DNA from: CAYQUC01 sp964514215
Lineage (GTDB): Bacteria; Pseudomonadota; Gammaproteobacteria; UBA6429; Thiohalophilaceae
NCBI GenBank assembly: GCA_964514215.1
Contig: CAZEPW010000001.1
Coordinates: 1 to 64,000, forward strand
Length of the DNA stretch: 64,000 bases
Direction of reading: 5' to 3'
Part shown: piece after piece, positions 8,972 through 17,786 of the stretch
How the letters are laid out: every line of letters starts with the position of its first letter
Position numbering within the stretch: the stretch's first letter is position 1
The notes under the pieces: generated by a model
What the model saw: only the letters and a program-made list of their open reading frames with translations
Database searches by the model: none
What the model was told of the DNA's origin: nothing
Position numbers and translations under genes: made by a program

Positions 8972-10150
8972 TTAGAGTTTGCCTGTTACGGCATTATCAA
9001 AAATCTCGGAATATTGTTCTGCTGTAAATAGAATTGGATTACTGGCTGCTGCGGCATCATTACATGCAAGTTTTCCAATTAATTTGCTTTTATCCGTGGT
9101 GATATCAAGTGATTGCAAGCTGTGTGGAATTCGTAATACTGTTCTAAATTCTAAAACCCATTGTAAGAAACCATCGAAAGAATAATCACGTAAATCAAGG
9201 CATTGGCAAACATGGGATAATTTTTTTTTGATCACCGATTTGTTTGCCATTAAAACATAGGGCAACAAAATTGCATTTAATAAGCCATGATGTTTATCGT
9301 ATAACGCGCCGAGAGGGTGTGCTAAGGCATGAACCGCACCAAGTCCTTTTTGAAATGCCGTTGCACCCATAGTGGATGCAGCCAGCATATGACTGCGGGC
9401 AACAATATCACTGCCCTGGTTGAATGCTAATGGCAACCATTGTTTTATTAAGCGCATACCTTCAAGTGCAATGCCATCGGCAATGGGGTGATAATTCGGT
9501 GAGCAATAAGCCTCAAGGTTATGCACAAATGCATCAATTCCAGTTGCAGCAGTGAGATCAGCGGGTAGGCCGGTGCTTAAACCGGGATCGGCTATTACGA
9601 TTTTGGGCATCATATCAGGATGAAAAATTATTTTTTTAGCATGCGCGGCTTCGTCAACGATGACAGCAGCACGGCCAACTTCAGAACCGGTGCCGGCTGT
9701 AGTTGGAATTGCAATAACAGGGGCAATGCCGTTAGCATCAATGGCTTTCCAGTTATCACCAATGTCTTCAAAATCCCAGAGTGATTGTGTCTGGCCCGAC
9801 ATTAGCGCAATGGCTTTGCCTGCATCTAACGCGCTACCACCACCAACAGCAATAACACCATCAAACGCTCCCGCTTTATATTGTTCAACACCCGATTGAA
9901 TATTAAAGCCCGTTGGGTTTGATTTTATTTTACTAAAAATTTCTGTTGCAATACCGTTATCGCGATTGTTTTGAACTAATTCTTGAATAAATATTTGTTT
10001 AACTAAACCGTGGTCGGTGACTAATAATGGTTTTTTAATATTGAGTTCTTTGCAACTTTCGCCAAGCTCAAAGCAGCGGCGTTCACCAAATTTTATCGTG
10101 GTTGGGTAGTTCCAATTAGCAACTAATTTTTCAGTATCTTTTATATCCAT
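8972..10150 (-). CDS. Iron-containing alcohol dehydrogenase
   Basis: Group III (Fe-ADH) NAD(P)-dependent alcohol dehydrogenase of 392 residues. The nucleotide-binding GGGSALDAGKAIALM lies near residue 100. The metal site is provided by an Asp and His residues in TGIDAFVHNLEAY and in HALAHPLGALYDKHHG (about 195-290). It is sandwiched between the aldehyde dehydrogenase (5-base spacer) and the amidotransferase (no spacer). In the proposed pathway it would oxidise a gamma-glutamylated amino alcohol to the aldehyde, the step done by the flavoenzyme PuuB for putrescine. Specificity is inferred from context only. Confidence 0.92.
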   Translation of the reverse strand: MDIKDTEKLVANWNYPTTIKFGERRCFELGESCKELNIKKPLLVTDHGLVKQIFIQELVQNNRDNGIATEIFSKIKSNPTGFNIQSGVEQYKAGAFDGVIAVGGGSALDAGKAIALMSGQTQSLWDFEDIGDNWKAIDANGIAPVIAIPTTAGTGSEVGRAAVIVDEAAHAKKIIFHPDMMPKIVIADPGLSTGLPADLTAATGIDAFVHNLEAYCSPNYHPIADGIALEGMRLIKQWLPLAFNQGSDIVARSHMLAASTMGATAFQKGLGAVHALAHPLGALYDKHHGLLNAILLPYVLMANKSVIKKKLSHVCQCLDLRDYSFDGFLQWVLEFRTVLRIPHSLQSLDITTDKSKLIGKLACNDAAAASNPILFTAEQYSEIFDNAVTGKL

Positions 10151-10155
10151 ATAGC

Positions 10156-11574
10156 TTATTCCACTGCTGGCTTTAATGTTTGAAAATAATACGACTTAGG
10201 TCGTGTTAGCTGATGATAGGCTAACACGGATAGCGAACATCCTCGACCAGAATTTTTAATACCAACCCAAGCCAAAGCCGGGTCGAGATAATCACAGCGA
10301 TTTAAAAAAACCGTTCCGGTTGCTAAATTATCTGCAAGCTTAATGCTATTATTTTCATCATTGGACCAGAGTGATGCGGTTAATCCATAATGACTATCAT
10401 TCATTAAATCCAAAGCGTGTTGGTCATTGCTAACTTTCATAATACCCACGATAGGCGCAAAAGATTCCATGTTCATAATGTCCATCGAATGATCAACATC
10501 AAGTAATACTTGTGGCGCTAGATAATTTTGTGCCAAATTTTTTATGTTGAAGTGATTTTCAGCAATACAGGCTGTTGCACCTTTGGTTATTGCTTGTGAT
10601 AATTGTTTTCGGGCTTTGATTGCTGCGTTATTATTAATGAGAGGCCCCAACGTTGTATCTGCGTTTAACGGGTTGGCAATTTTATATTGCTTAACGTTGT
10701 CGATAAAAGATTCTGTAAAATCTGAATATAGATGTTCGTGAACATAAATGCGTTCAACTGCACAGCAGGACTGGCCAGCGTTAAAATAGCAGCCATCAAC
10801 GATGGTCTCAACTGTCTGTTTAAACATTTTAGAATTGGGTTCAATATCTGCGCAAACATAGGCCGGATCATTACCGCCTAATTCTAATGAGAGTGGTTTA
10901 AATAAACCCGCCATCGACGTTTCTATTTTAGCAGCGCCCGAAACAGAACCGGTAAATGAAACATAATGAATGTTTTTATGTTGCAGTATTTTTGCGGTGG
11001 CAGTGTGATCACAATGGCAATATTGGAAAACACCTTTCGGTAATCCTGCTTGCTCAAAAGCATGATTAAATCGTTCAGCGCATAACAGGGTTTGCGCTGA
11101 ATGTTTTAATATCACGGTATTACCGGCCATCAATGCCGGGATGATGCTATTGATAGCCGTTAAATAGGGATAATTCCATGGTGCAATAATAAAAACAACA
11201 CCAAGCGGTACGCGTTTGATGAAGCGTTTTTTGTGGGGGCTGTCTTCTATTGTTATGTTTGCTAATGCTTGTTGTGCGGCATCAATCATATAACGTGCAC
11301 GTTCTTCAACGCCACGTAATTCACCAGCGCAATATTGAATGGGTCGCCCCATTTGCAAGGTTATTTCCATTGCAATTTCTTGTGTGTTTGCTAATAAAGC
11401 ATCAATAGCTTGGTGGCATAAAACTGCTTTGTCAGCAATACTGAGTTCACACCAGGAATTTTGCGCTGCATTGGCAGCATTGATTAAGGTTAAAATTTCT
11501 TTATCTGAAATTACCGGGCGCTCAGCAACAACACGGTTGTGGATAGGTGATACACAAGAAATATTTTTTGACAT
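10156..11574 (-). CDS. NAD(P)-dependent aldehyde dehydrogenase
   Basis: ALDH superfamily enzyme of 472 residues. Visible hallmarks are APWNYP (131-136), the SFTGS cofactor motif (206-210), the general base E231 in LELGGND, and catalytic C270 in NAGQSCC. The second Cys directly after the nucleophile occurs in some semialdehyde dehydrogenases. It lies between the ligase and the alcohol dehydrogenase in one directional cluster and likely converts the aldehyde produced by the latter to an acid, comparable to PuuC. The 116-base spacer upstream contains a hairpin repeat, so transcription could be partly uncoupled from the ligase gene. Confidence 0.92.
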   Translation of the reverse strand: MSKNISCVSPIHNRVVAERPVISDKEILTLINAANAAQNSWCELSIADKAVLCHQAIDALLANTQEIAMEITLQMGRPIQYCAGELRGVEERARYMIDAAQQALANITIEDSPHKKRFIKRVPLGVVFIIAPWNYPYLTAINSIIPALMAGNTVILKHSAQTLLCAERFNHAFEQAGLPKGVFQYCHCDHTATAKILQHKNIHYVSFTGSVSGAAKIETSMAGLFKPLSLELGGNDPAYVCADIEPNSKMFKQTVETIVDGCYFNAGQSCCAVERIYVHEHLYSDFTESFIDNVKQYKIANPLNADTTLGPLINNNAAIKARKQLSQAITKGATACIAENHFNIKNLAQNYLAPQVLLDVDHSMDIMNMESFAPIVGIMKVSNDQHALDLMNDSHYGLTASLWSNDENNSIKLADNLATGTVFLNRCDYLDPALAWVGIKNSGRGCSLSVLAYHQLTRPKSYYFQTLKPAVE

Positions 11575-11605
11575 AATTTAATTGTAACGAAAATACGTAT
11601 TATTG

Positions 11606-11637
11606 TAGGTTGGGGTGAGGTTTATTGAACCCCAACA
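11606..11637. repeat. Dispersed hairpin repeat, copy 1
   Basis: Bases 11609-11616 (GTTGGGGT) and 11629-11636 (ACCCCAAC) form an 8-bp stem with a 12-base loop. The reverse complement, TGTTGGGGTTCAA...CACCCCAACCTA, closely matches a second copy at 53806-53840, so this is a REP-like dispersed element. It lies between two genes of one operon and may reduce downstream expression. Confidence 0.75.
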
Positions 11638-11690
11638 CTGTTGCTATTGTGCTGTTGATATTCTATAAAACTCTAACTCCACGTTACGAG

Positions 11691-13058
11691 CTATATAATC
11701 TCAAAATACCGTTCTAATTCCCATTGCGAAACGTGTTTATTAAATTCACGTACTTCCCATTCCCGGCTGGCGGCATAATGTTCGACAAACGGCTCACCAA
11801 ACCACGATTTCGCTATGGATGATTGCCGCAATGCTTGAGTGGCTTGCCACAGGGTATCCGATAATTTTAAGCTGTCGGGCAAATTCGCATCATAGGCATT
11901 GCCAGTTACCATTGATTCTATTTCGGCATTATTTTCAATTCCCCATAAGCCTGAAGCAATAACCGCCGCTAATATAATATACGGGTTTGCATCAGCAGCG
12001 CCAATGCGGTATTCCATTCGTTGTGATTTTTCAGAGCCCGGGATGATCCGAATTGCGCAAGTTCGATTATCGATACCAACGCTGGCATGAGTTGGAGCCC
12101 ACAGATCGGGCACTAAGCGTTTATAAGAATTGATGGTTGGCGCCACCATCGACAAAAACTCCGGCAAACACAATTGGCAGCCAGCAACAAAATGCGACAT
12201 GGTGTTACTCATTGTCGCAGGCTTGTTAGCATCATAAAAAATATTTTTGCCTTGCTTATCGTTTATCGATAAATGAATATGGCCGCTTTGCCCTGGATAT
12301 TTTGATGACCACTTGGCCATGAAGGTTGCCATTTTTTGTTGTTTTTGCAATAGTATTTTGGTGAATGTTTTAAATAATGCGGCTCTATCTGCTGATTGTT
12401 GTGCCGCGCTATAGACCAATGCGGCCTCTAAAACACCGGGGCCGGTTTCTTCGTGCAAGCCTTCGATGGGAAAATCCATTAATTCCGAAAGATTTAAAAT
12501 ACTATGATAAACATCCGATTCAACGGTGTTGCGGATAACAGAATAACCGAAATCTCCGGGGGTGAAGGGTTGTAAATTTTGATGATTTTTATCTTGAATG
12601 CTTTGAGCGGTTTCGTTAAAGACAAAAAATTCATATTCAAACCCTGATAAAATTTCATAACCCATGTCGGTTGCTTTTTGGCATACGCGGCGCAGTAAGG
12701 TGCGGGGACAGATGTCGGCTGCTTTATTGGTAAATTCAGCCAGAAAAAATAACATGTCGTGTTCATAGGGAATATCGCGGCAACTTTCTGGAATGATGCG
12801 TACTGTTGCATCAGGGTAACCGGTATGCCATCCGGTGTAACTGCTATTATCATAAAGCTGATCTTTGGAATCCCAACCTAATACAACATCACAAAAGCCA
12901 AAACCATTATCAAGCGCGGAAAAAAACTTTTCTGTTGACATGTATTTGCCGCGTAATATGCCGTCAATATCAAACACACCGACTTTGACATGGCTTAAAT
13001 GCCGCTGTTCAATTATTTTCCGCGCTGTAGATGTGTCTTTAACGTTATTTGCATCCAT
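11691..13058 (-). CDS. Glutamine synthetase-like gamma-glutamyl-amine ligase (PuuA/GlnT type)
   Basis: Glutamine synthetase superfamily, 455 residues. The beta-grasp domain (about 20-105) is followed by the catalytic domain with GFEYEFFVF (glutamates of the metal site), EGLHEETGPGVLEA, GQSGHIHLS and RIIPG plus QRMEYRIGAADANPY. The short N-terminal domain and PuuA-like motifs separate it from housekeeping GlnA. PuuA relatives join glutamate to an amine using ATP. It heads an operon with ALDH, Fe-ADH and an amidotransferase, which together suggests activation, oxidation and release of an amine or amino alcohol. No regulator gene is adjacent. Confidence 0.88.
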   Translation of the reverse strand: MDANNVKDTSTARKIIEQRHLSHVKVGVFDIDGILRGKYMSTEKFFSALDNGFGFCDVVLGWDSKDQLYDNSSYTGWHTGYPDATVRIIPESCRDIPYEHDMLFFLAEFTNKAADICPRTLLRRVCQKATDMGYEILSGFEYEFFVFNETAQSIQDKNHQNLQPFTPGDFGYSVIRNTVESDVYHSILNLSELMDFPIEGLHEETGPGVLEAALVYSAAQQSADRAALFKTFTKILLQKQQKMATFMAKWSSKYPGQSGHIHLSINDKQGKNIFYDANKPATMSNTMSHFVAGCQLCLPEFLSMVAPTINSYKRLVPDLWAPTHASVGIDNRTCAIRIIPGSEKSQRMEYRIGAADANPYIILAAVIASGLWGIENNAEIESMVTGNAYDANLPDSLKLSDTLWQATQALRQSSIAKSWFGEPFVEHYAASREWEVREFNKHVSQWELERYFEII

Positions 13059-13129
13059 GAAACATACCTGATAATGATGATATACCTTTAGTTTAGCAGT
13101 GGATGTGAATTTAGGCGTTATTCACTGCA

Positions 13130-13669
13130 TTAAAAAGCGAAATACAATTGCAGTTCTTTGGGCGTTATTTTGGGGCGGTATAATATTTGTAGAGTGAGAT
13201 GATATTGACCTTTATTCCATAAATTACGATGAAAATAGACAGCAAAAAATTGATTTTTAGATGAGAATTTCAGACGGTTTAATTCGGCTGGATCAAAATA
13301 GATAATTTTGTTTTTTAGATACTGGCAAAATCGAATAGCATCGAGCTGGTGTTTTTTATAACCCATCGGCCAATAGTCTTCAGCATAGCGATAAAATTCT
13401 TGCGCTAATAATAGTTTATTATAGGAAAATGTATTCGGTAAAATAGTTTGAATTTCATGTAAACGTTTATTGAGTAATACCTTAGCTTGTAGCTCGAGTT
13501 GGTTATGAGATAAGGATAACATCATGGCTTTGTCTGGTTTCGACAGCAACAAACCCGAAACTAATTTGTTTGGATCAATTGCAAATTGTTTTCTTAATTT
13601 ACTGTCACTTAATAGCCGGGCTAAGGCCGTCGTAAAATCAATATCAGTGCGAGGCAAAACAGTCACCAA
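13130..13669 (-). CDS. Small helical partner protein of the DUF692 enzyme
   Basis: Protein of 179 residues, function unknown. The N-terminal half, with ALARLLSDSKLRKQFAIDP and, at 68-81, KRLHEIQTILPNTF, has the pattern of helical proteins encoded beside DUF692/MNIO genes that are thought to present the substrate peptide. The C-terminal half is rich in Tyr, Phe and Lys. It overlaps the end of the DUF692 gene by 26 bases in another frame, a strong sign of coupled translation. The family resemblance is from memory of neighbourhood patterns and is not proven. Confidence 0.7.
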   Translation of the reverse strand: MVTVLPRTDIDFTTALARLLSDSKLRKQFAIDPNKLVSGLLLSKPDKAMMLSLSHNQLELQAKVLLNKRLHEIQTILPNTFSYNKLLLAQEFYRYAEDYWPMGYKKHQLDAIRFCQYLKNKIIYFDPAELNRLKFSSKNQFFAVYFHRNLWNKGQYHLTLQILYRPKITPKELQLYFAF

Positions 13670-14435
13670 TTTTTTTTATCTCATATTGCAACTCAATAAC
13701 ATCGGGAAACACGTTATCACGTTCAATAATAACGGCCTCTAATGCTGGAAAATTAGCAACATGTTGAATTAACTCAAGAATTTCCTGCTGTGTTGCATGA
13801 GAATGATTATCTTCATAAGTTTGTTCGGATTTTGAATAGCCAACAACGTGTAATTGTTTTACGTATTCTGGATTAATTTCATTGAGCCATGCAACTGCAT
13901 CATATTGGTGGTTTTTGCTATTGATAAATAAATTCGTAACATCAAGTAATAAACCGCAACCGCTTTGTTCACATAGCTTATTTAAAAACTCAGTTTCAGA
14001 TAAACTATTGGGTAAACATAAGTGTGAGGTTATATTTTCTAAAATTAAGGGACAATCGCAATATTCAGCAAGTTGTTGTGCATGATCAATCATGATATCA
14101 AGTGATTGTTGGTTATAGGCAATAGGATTTAAATGCCCCAGATCAATCTCACTGGTTTTGGTAAATGCGATATGTTCACTGATAAATTTTGGTTGTGCTA
14201 TTTTACAAACAGAATGAAATTTTTCTAGATAATGTTGATCCAATTCAATATTACTGCCCAGTGATAGCCCCAAGCCATGCAGGTAGATAGGGTAATGTTG
14301 CCTTAGCTGAGATAGTTTGCTGCTATCAGCATCAAAAAAGTGCTCGGCGGTTACTTCAATGCAGCCGATTTCACTTGGATAGCTATCTATCCAATGCGCG
14401 AGTTGTCGGCGATAAGCAATACCTATCCGCCGCAT
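13644..14435 (-). CDS. DUF692 family multinuclear iron oxidase (MNIO)
   Basis: TIM-barrel enzyme of the MbnB/TglH/BufB family that modifies Cys-containing peptides with a di- or tri-iron centre. Motifs, numbered from an upstream in-frame ATG at 14456: EVTAEHF (34-40), HGLGLSLG (60-67), SEHIAFT (93-99), LENITSHL (139-146), GLLLDVTNLFINSKNH (168-183), LHVVGY (202-207), IIERDN (243-248). I place the start at the next ATG (14435), because the stretch before it is only the complement-like reading of the Cys/Gly tail codons; this leaves 263 residues. Several positions differ from typical members (LHVVGYS for IHLAGH-like), so it is a divergent subfamily. It overlaps the Cys-tail gene by 13 bases. 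Confidence 0.85.
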   Translation of the reverse strand: MRRIGIAYRRQLAHWIDSYPSEIGCIEVTAEHFFDADSSKLSQLRQHYPIYLHGLGLSLGSNIELDQHYLEKFHSVCKIAQPKFISEHIAFTKTSEIDLGHLNPIAYNQQSLDIMIDHAQQLAEYCDCPLILENITSHLCLPNSLSETEFLNKLCEQSGCGLLLDVTNLFINSKNHQYDAVAWLNEINPEYVKQLHVVGYSKSEQTYEDNHSHATQQEILELIQHVANFPALEAVIIERDNVFPDVIELQYEIKKIGDCFASH

Positions 14436-15031
14436 CCACCACAACCGCCGCCACAACTACCGCCACTACAAGAACTGCAGTCGCCCGAGGAATTATCGGT
14501 GTTATTAAAGTGTTTTGTTCGCACAAAAAATAGCACGCCACCAATAAACATAGTGGCTTGTAAGCCACTGAAATTTTGCATGTCATTATTTAAAGCATCA
14601 ATGTAACGAACAACTCCAATTAATTCAAACAATACAAAACCTAGAATACTCACCGATAAAATATCCTTCCAATACCAACGGCATAAGGTATTGACTAAAA
14701 TTGTAATAATAAAAGTAAAAATATAAAATACGATAAAGTCAGAGCCAAGCATGTCCATATCATACAATCGAACCACGATGACGATTAAAATAATACCAAT
14801 AATGCTAATAACCCAATTGCTGATACTTAAATTTTCTAATTGGCGTATTTCGCTTAAAGCTTTACTACTAATCGGCTTAATATTATTTTCGGTTTTCATT
14901 GGTAAGGCATCTTTAAATTCAAACTTTCGTTTGCATTTATTACAGGTAATGACTTTACTGACAGAAGCGTTTTTTACTACTGAATTCGTTGCAAGACAGG
15001 TAGGACATCGAATTGAATAGTAATTTGACAT
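14423..15031 (-). CDS. Zinc-ribbon membrane protein with Cys/Gly-rich tail, candidate MNIO substrate
   Basis: Protein of 202 residues. An N-terminal zinc ribbon is formed by C9, C12, C30 and C33 (CPTC...CNKC). Hydrophobic segments lie at about 72-90, 98-118, 124-143 and 156-171. The end is CSSCSGGSCGGGCGGCGG, with Cys at 185, 188, 193, 197 and 200. The tail resembles low-complexity Cys/Gly tails of membrane proteins seen next to DUF692 genes. It directly precedes and overlaps the DUF692 gene, so the tail is a natural candidate for oxidative modification or metal binding. That link is inference. It starts 6 bases after the upstream nucleotidyltransferase-fold gene. Confidence 0.8.
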   Translation of the reverse strand: MSNYYSIRCPTCLATNSVVKNASVSKVITCNKCKRKFEFKDALPMKTENNIKPISSKALSEIRQLENLSISNWVISIIGIILIVIVVRLYDMDMLGSDFIVFYIFTFIITILVNTLCRWYWKDILSVSILGFVLFELIGVVRYIDALNNDMQNFSGLQATMFIGGVLFFVRTKHFNNTDNSSGDCSSCSGGSCGGGCGGCGG

Positions 15032-15037
15032 TATTCA

Positions 15038-15766
15038 TTAATCCCAGTTATCTTCTGTCCAACGAACAACATGGTCAATTAAATTAAATAGCGCGCTATG
15101 ATATGATGTTATTTCGTTGCTCGATAAATGATGTGGTTTGGATTTTAATTGTTGTAATGCCGTGAGAATTGAAACATCCATATTATATTCTGTTTTAAAA
15201 ACAGCTAAGCGCTGTGAAAAATCATGTGGAACGTCAATATTGCTGATGCGCAAAGCTTCAGAAATTAATACGATTATATTGGTATCAATCTGACGTAAAT
15301 AGTTTAGATATTGTTTGGGTTTTTTTCTATTCGTAATATAGCTGTGAACAGCACGTAGTCGTAAATTTCGCAAGGCTTGTTCTGTTAAAAATTTATTTGT
15401 TTCATTTTTTACATTAAAATCAGTGAAAGGGTCTTCACCGTACAACACTTTGTAGTCACGTTGAATGCTTCTAAACTTTATCGCAAAAGCATCAAAACTT
15501 CGCTCCATGCCACGTCGAGTGATGACAAAAGGGTCGATATAAATTTTGTCATGCAAACAATCGCTAATTGCAGTATGAGCATTGGGAGTTGATTCATTCA
15601 AAATAATAAGAATATTAATATCAGATATTCCAACGTTAACCTCACCACGTACGGTGCTGCCGTATAAAACGCAGGAATATAAGTTTTCAGCTAATAATTG
15701 CGGTAGCTTTGTGGTTATTGAATCAATAGTTGTTTGGTAGCTATTGGGTAACTTTGAAGGTAACAT
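15038..15766 (-). CDS. Nucleotidyltransferase-fold protein with altered active site
   Basis: Pol-beta/MNT fold protein of 242 residues. The motif YGSTVRGEVNVGISDINILI (about 36-55) is the GSxxRG...SDxD signature, but the second acidic residue is Asn (SDIN). A third acidic candidate follows in IYIDPF. The C-terminal half is helical, like the HEPN-like tails of such proteins. With one catalytic Asp lost it may be weakly active or serve as a binding protein. It is first in a tight run (6-base spacer) with the Cys-tail membrane protein and the DUF692 gene, so it may belong to the same system. Confidence 0.75.
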   Translation of the reverse strand: MLPSKLPNSYQTTIDSITTKLPQLLAENLYSCVLYGSTVRGEVNVGISDINILIILNESTPNAHTAISDCLHDKIYIDPFVITRRGMERSFDAFAIKFRSIQRDYKVLYGEDPFTDFNVKNETNKFLTEQALRNLRLRAVHSYITNRKKPKQYLNYLRQIDTNIIVLISEALRISNIDVPHDFSQRLAVFKTEYNMDVSILTALQQLKSKPHHLSSNEITSYHSALFNLIDHVVRWTEDNWD

Positions 15767-15963
15767 AGTATCAATAATATCAATTTAAGTTGCTTTAGAA
15801 GATAGCATTGTTTTAATTTTATTTCAAAATAGCAGTAAACAATCACTTAACCTGAGTGTGTTACAATTTACTACATAAAATCATTTATGGCTATATAGAG
15901 TCATGTTAGCCTTATTTTTAGGTTTTAATAAATTAAAGCAGATAGAGTTTAAAGAGTCATACC

Positions 15964-17187
15964 ATGAATTCATTTCGACGAAATATACCTGTTTTGGCTA
16001 CCAGCCAAGCCCTGATGATGAGCAGTATGACACTGATATTAACCACTGCAGCATTGGTTGGTTTGTCATTAGCACCCGATAAAAAATTGGCAACTATACC
16101 CGTAGCGATTATTTTTATTGCTGTTATGTGTACCAGTATACCTGCATCATTGTTAATGGAACGGATTGGTCGTAAACAAGGGTTTCTGTTCGCAACGAGT
16201 TTTGGTATGACCGGTAGTGCATTGGCAATGTATGCGATATTAACAACTAATTTCTGGATGTTTGTTGTGAGCATGTTTTTAGTGGGGATGTTTAATGGCT
16301 TTGGTAATTATTTTCGATTTGCAGCGGCTGATGCAGTTGAGGGTGATTTAAAAAGCAAGGCGATTTCTTATGTGTTGGCTGGTGGTGTTATTGCTGCAAT
16401 CGTTGGACCAAACCTTGCTAGTGTTACGCGTGATAGTATTGCCAATGCACCTTTTGCTGCGAGTTATGCGGCATTAATAGTGATGTATGTCATGATATTT
16501 TTGTCACTGTTATTTTTAAAATTACCAGAACAAAACATATCGAATGATGACAATTCAAATGAAATTATTTCAAATCGTTCATTAACCGAAATCATGTCAC
16601 AAAAAAAGTTTTTAATTGCAGTGATTGTTGGTATGTTTGGTTATGGTGTGATGACATTTATAATGACGGCGACACCACTGGCGATGCAACATCATAATCA
16701 TGGTTTCTCTGAAGTATCTTTTACTATTCAGTGGCATGTATTGGGTATGTATGTACCATCATTTTTTACCGGACATCTCATTAATCGTTTTGGGGTAAGT
16801 CGAATTATGTTTATTGGCGCGGTGTTAGCGTTATCGTGTATTTTTGTTAGCTTATTGGGAACCTCGGCGACACATTTTTGGTTAGCTTTAATATTATTGG
16901 GGCTAGGTTGGAACTTTATGTTTATTGGCGCAACGACACTATTAACCGAAACTTATTCGACTGCTGAAAAAGCAAAAACTCAAGCATTAAATGATTTTTT
17001 AATTTTCACTACAATGACAGTAGCATCATTATCCGCAGGTGCTTTGCAACATCAATTTGGCTGGCAAGTTGTTAATTATGGTGCAATACCATTTTTGATT
17101 ATCGTCATTATAAGTTTATTATGGCTTTGGAATGATAAGTCAAGTTCAAAAATAACAAATACACCATGTGATGAAACTGTAGTTTAA
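15964..17187 (+). CDS. MFS transporter
   Basis: Inner-membrane protein of 407 residues with about 12 hydrophobic segments in two halves separated by a polar loop near 190-210 (EQNISNDDNSNEIISNRS). The segment MERIGRKQGF (about 60-70) is the loop 2-3 motif A of the major facilitator superfamily, and the second half has a matching GHLINRFGVSRIM. Bacterial relatives include putative drug or metabolite exporters. The substrate is not deducible. It stands alone, divergent from the DUF692 cluster, and its 3' end faces the TfoX-like gene. Confidence 0.88.
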   Translation: MNSFRRNIPVLATSQALMMSSMTLILTTAALVGLSLAPDKKLATIPVAIIFIAVMCTSIPASLLMERIGRKQGFLFATSFGMTGSALAMYAILTTNFWMFVVSMFLVGMFNGFGNYFRFAAADAVEGDLKSKAISYVLAGGVIAAIVGPNLASVTRDSIANAPFAASYAALIVMYVMIFLSLLFLKLPEQNISNDDNSNEIISNRSLTEIMSQKKFLIAVIVGMFGYGVMTFIMTATPLAMQHHNHGFSEVSFTIQWHVLGMYVPSFFTGHLINRFGVSRIMFIGAVLALSCIFVSLLGTSATHFWLALILLGLGWNFMFIGATTLLTETYSTAEKAKTQALNDFLIFTTMTVASLSAGALQHQFGWQVVNYGAIPFLIIVIISLLWLWNDKSSSKITNTPCDETVV

Positions 17188-17191
17188 TATT

Positions 17192-17539
17192 TTACTTTTT
17201 TGTTGGTTTTAGTTTAGTTGCTATCGCTATAGATTCTTTAGCCCAGCATATTAGTTGCTTATTATTTTGGAGTATTTCCTCCGGAACCTGATGGTATTTT
17301 CGTACATTTACGCGTCCAGTTTTTTTTGTATACCAAAAACACGACGTTCCTAAAGTGATGTATTTTTCTCGGCTGGAGTCATCAACAACGAAAAATAGTG
17401 AGTCCCCCATAATCATGGCAAATTGAATTGAGTTTACTGATATGCCTTGCCCGCCAAAAAAATTACCCGAGGTAATTGCTTTTATCGGAGTTAGATCATT
17501 TAAGATTTTTTCAACAAATTCAAATGTGTTTTTGCTCAT
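17192..17539 (-). CDS. TfoX N-terminal domain protein
   Basis: Small protein of about 115 residues resembling the TfoX/Sxy N-terminal domain: the helix FEFVEKILNDLTPIKAITS, the conserved GNFFGGQGISVNSIQFAMI, and the SLFFVVDDSSREKY segment. In Haemophilus and E. coli the full-length protein promotes competence gene expression; single-domain forms are common and unstudied. I start at the second ATG (MSKNTF) because its spacing from upstream AAGGTT is better; two more residues precede it in frame. It is convergent with the MFS gene, with only 4 bases between their stops. Confidence 0.85.
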   Translation of the reverse strand: MSKNTFEFVEKILNDLTPIKAITSGNFFGGQGISVNSIQFAMIMGDSLFFVVDDSSREKYITLGTSCFWYTKKTGRVNVRKYHQVPEEILQNNKQLICWAKESIAIATKLKPTKK

Positions 17540-17786
17540 AATCAACCTTATTTAATTTAATCGGAATGAATTAATAGAATAATAATCCGATTACAACTAA
17601 TATTATATAGCAAATATCATTGCTGTCTTGTTAACTATTAATCAAATAGAGATAAAGTTTAAGCAGTGTTTATGTTTTAGTGAGAGCAAAAGACATTAGT
17701 CATAAAATGGGCATAATCTTACTTTTTTGCTCGTTATATGAAATTTAAAATTTACTGAACAGTAGTTAAAAAATAGTGATTATTGG

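Noticed and set aside
14340..14606. Plus-strand frame with Pro-rich run opposite the Cys/Gly tail
   Set aside because: The Pro run is just the complement of repeated GGC/GGT codons of the tail; no ribosome site or homology.
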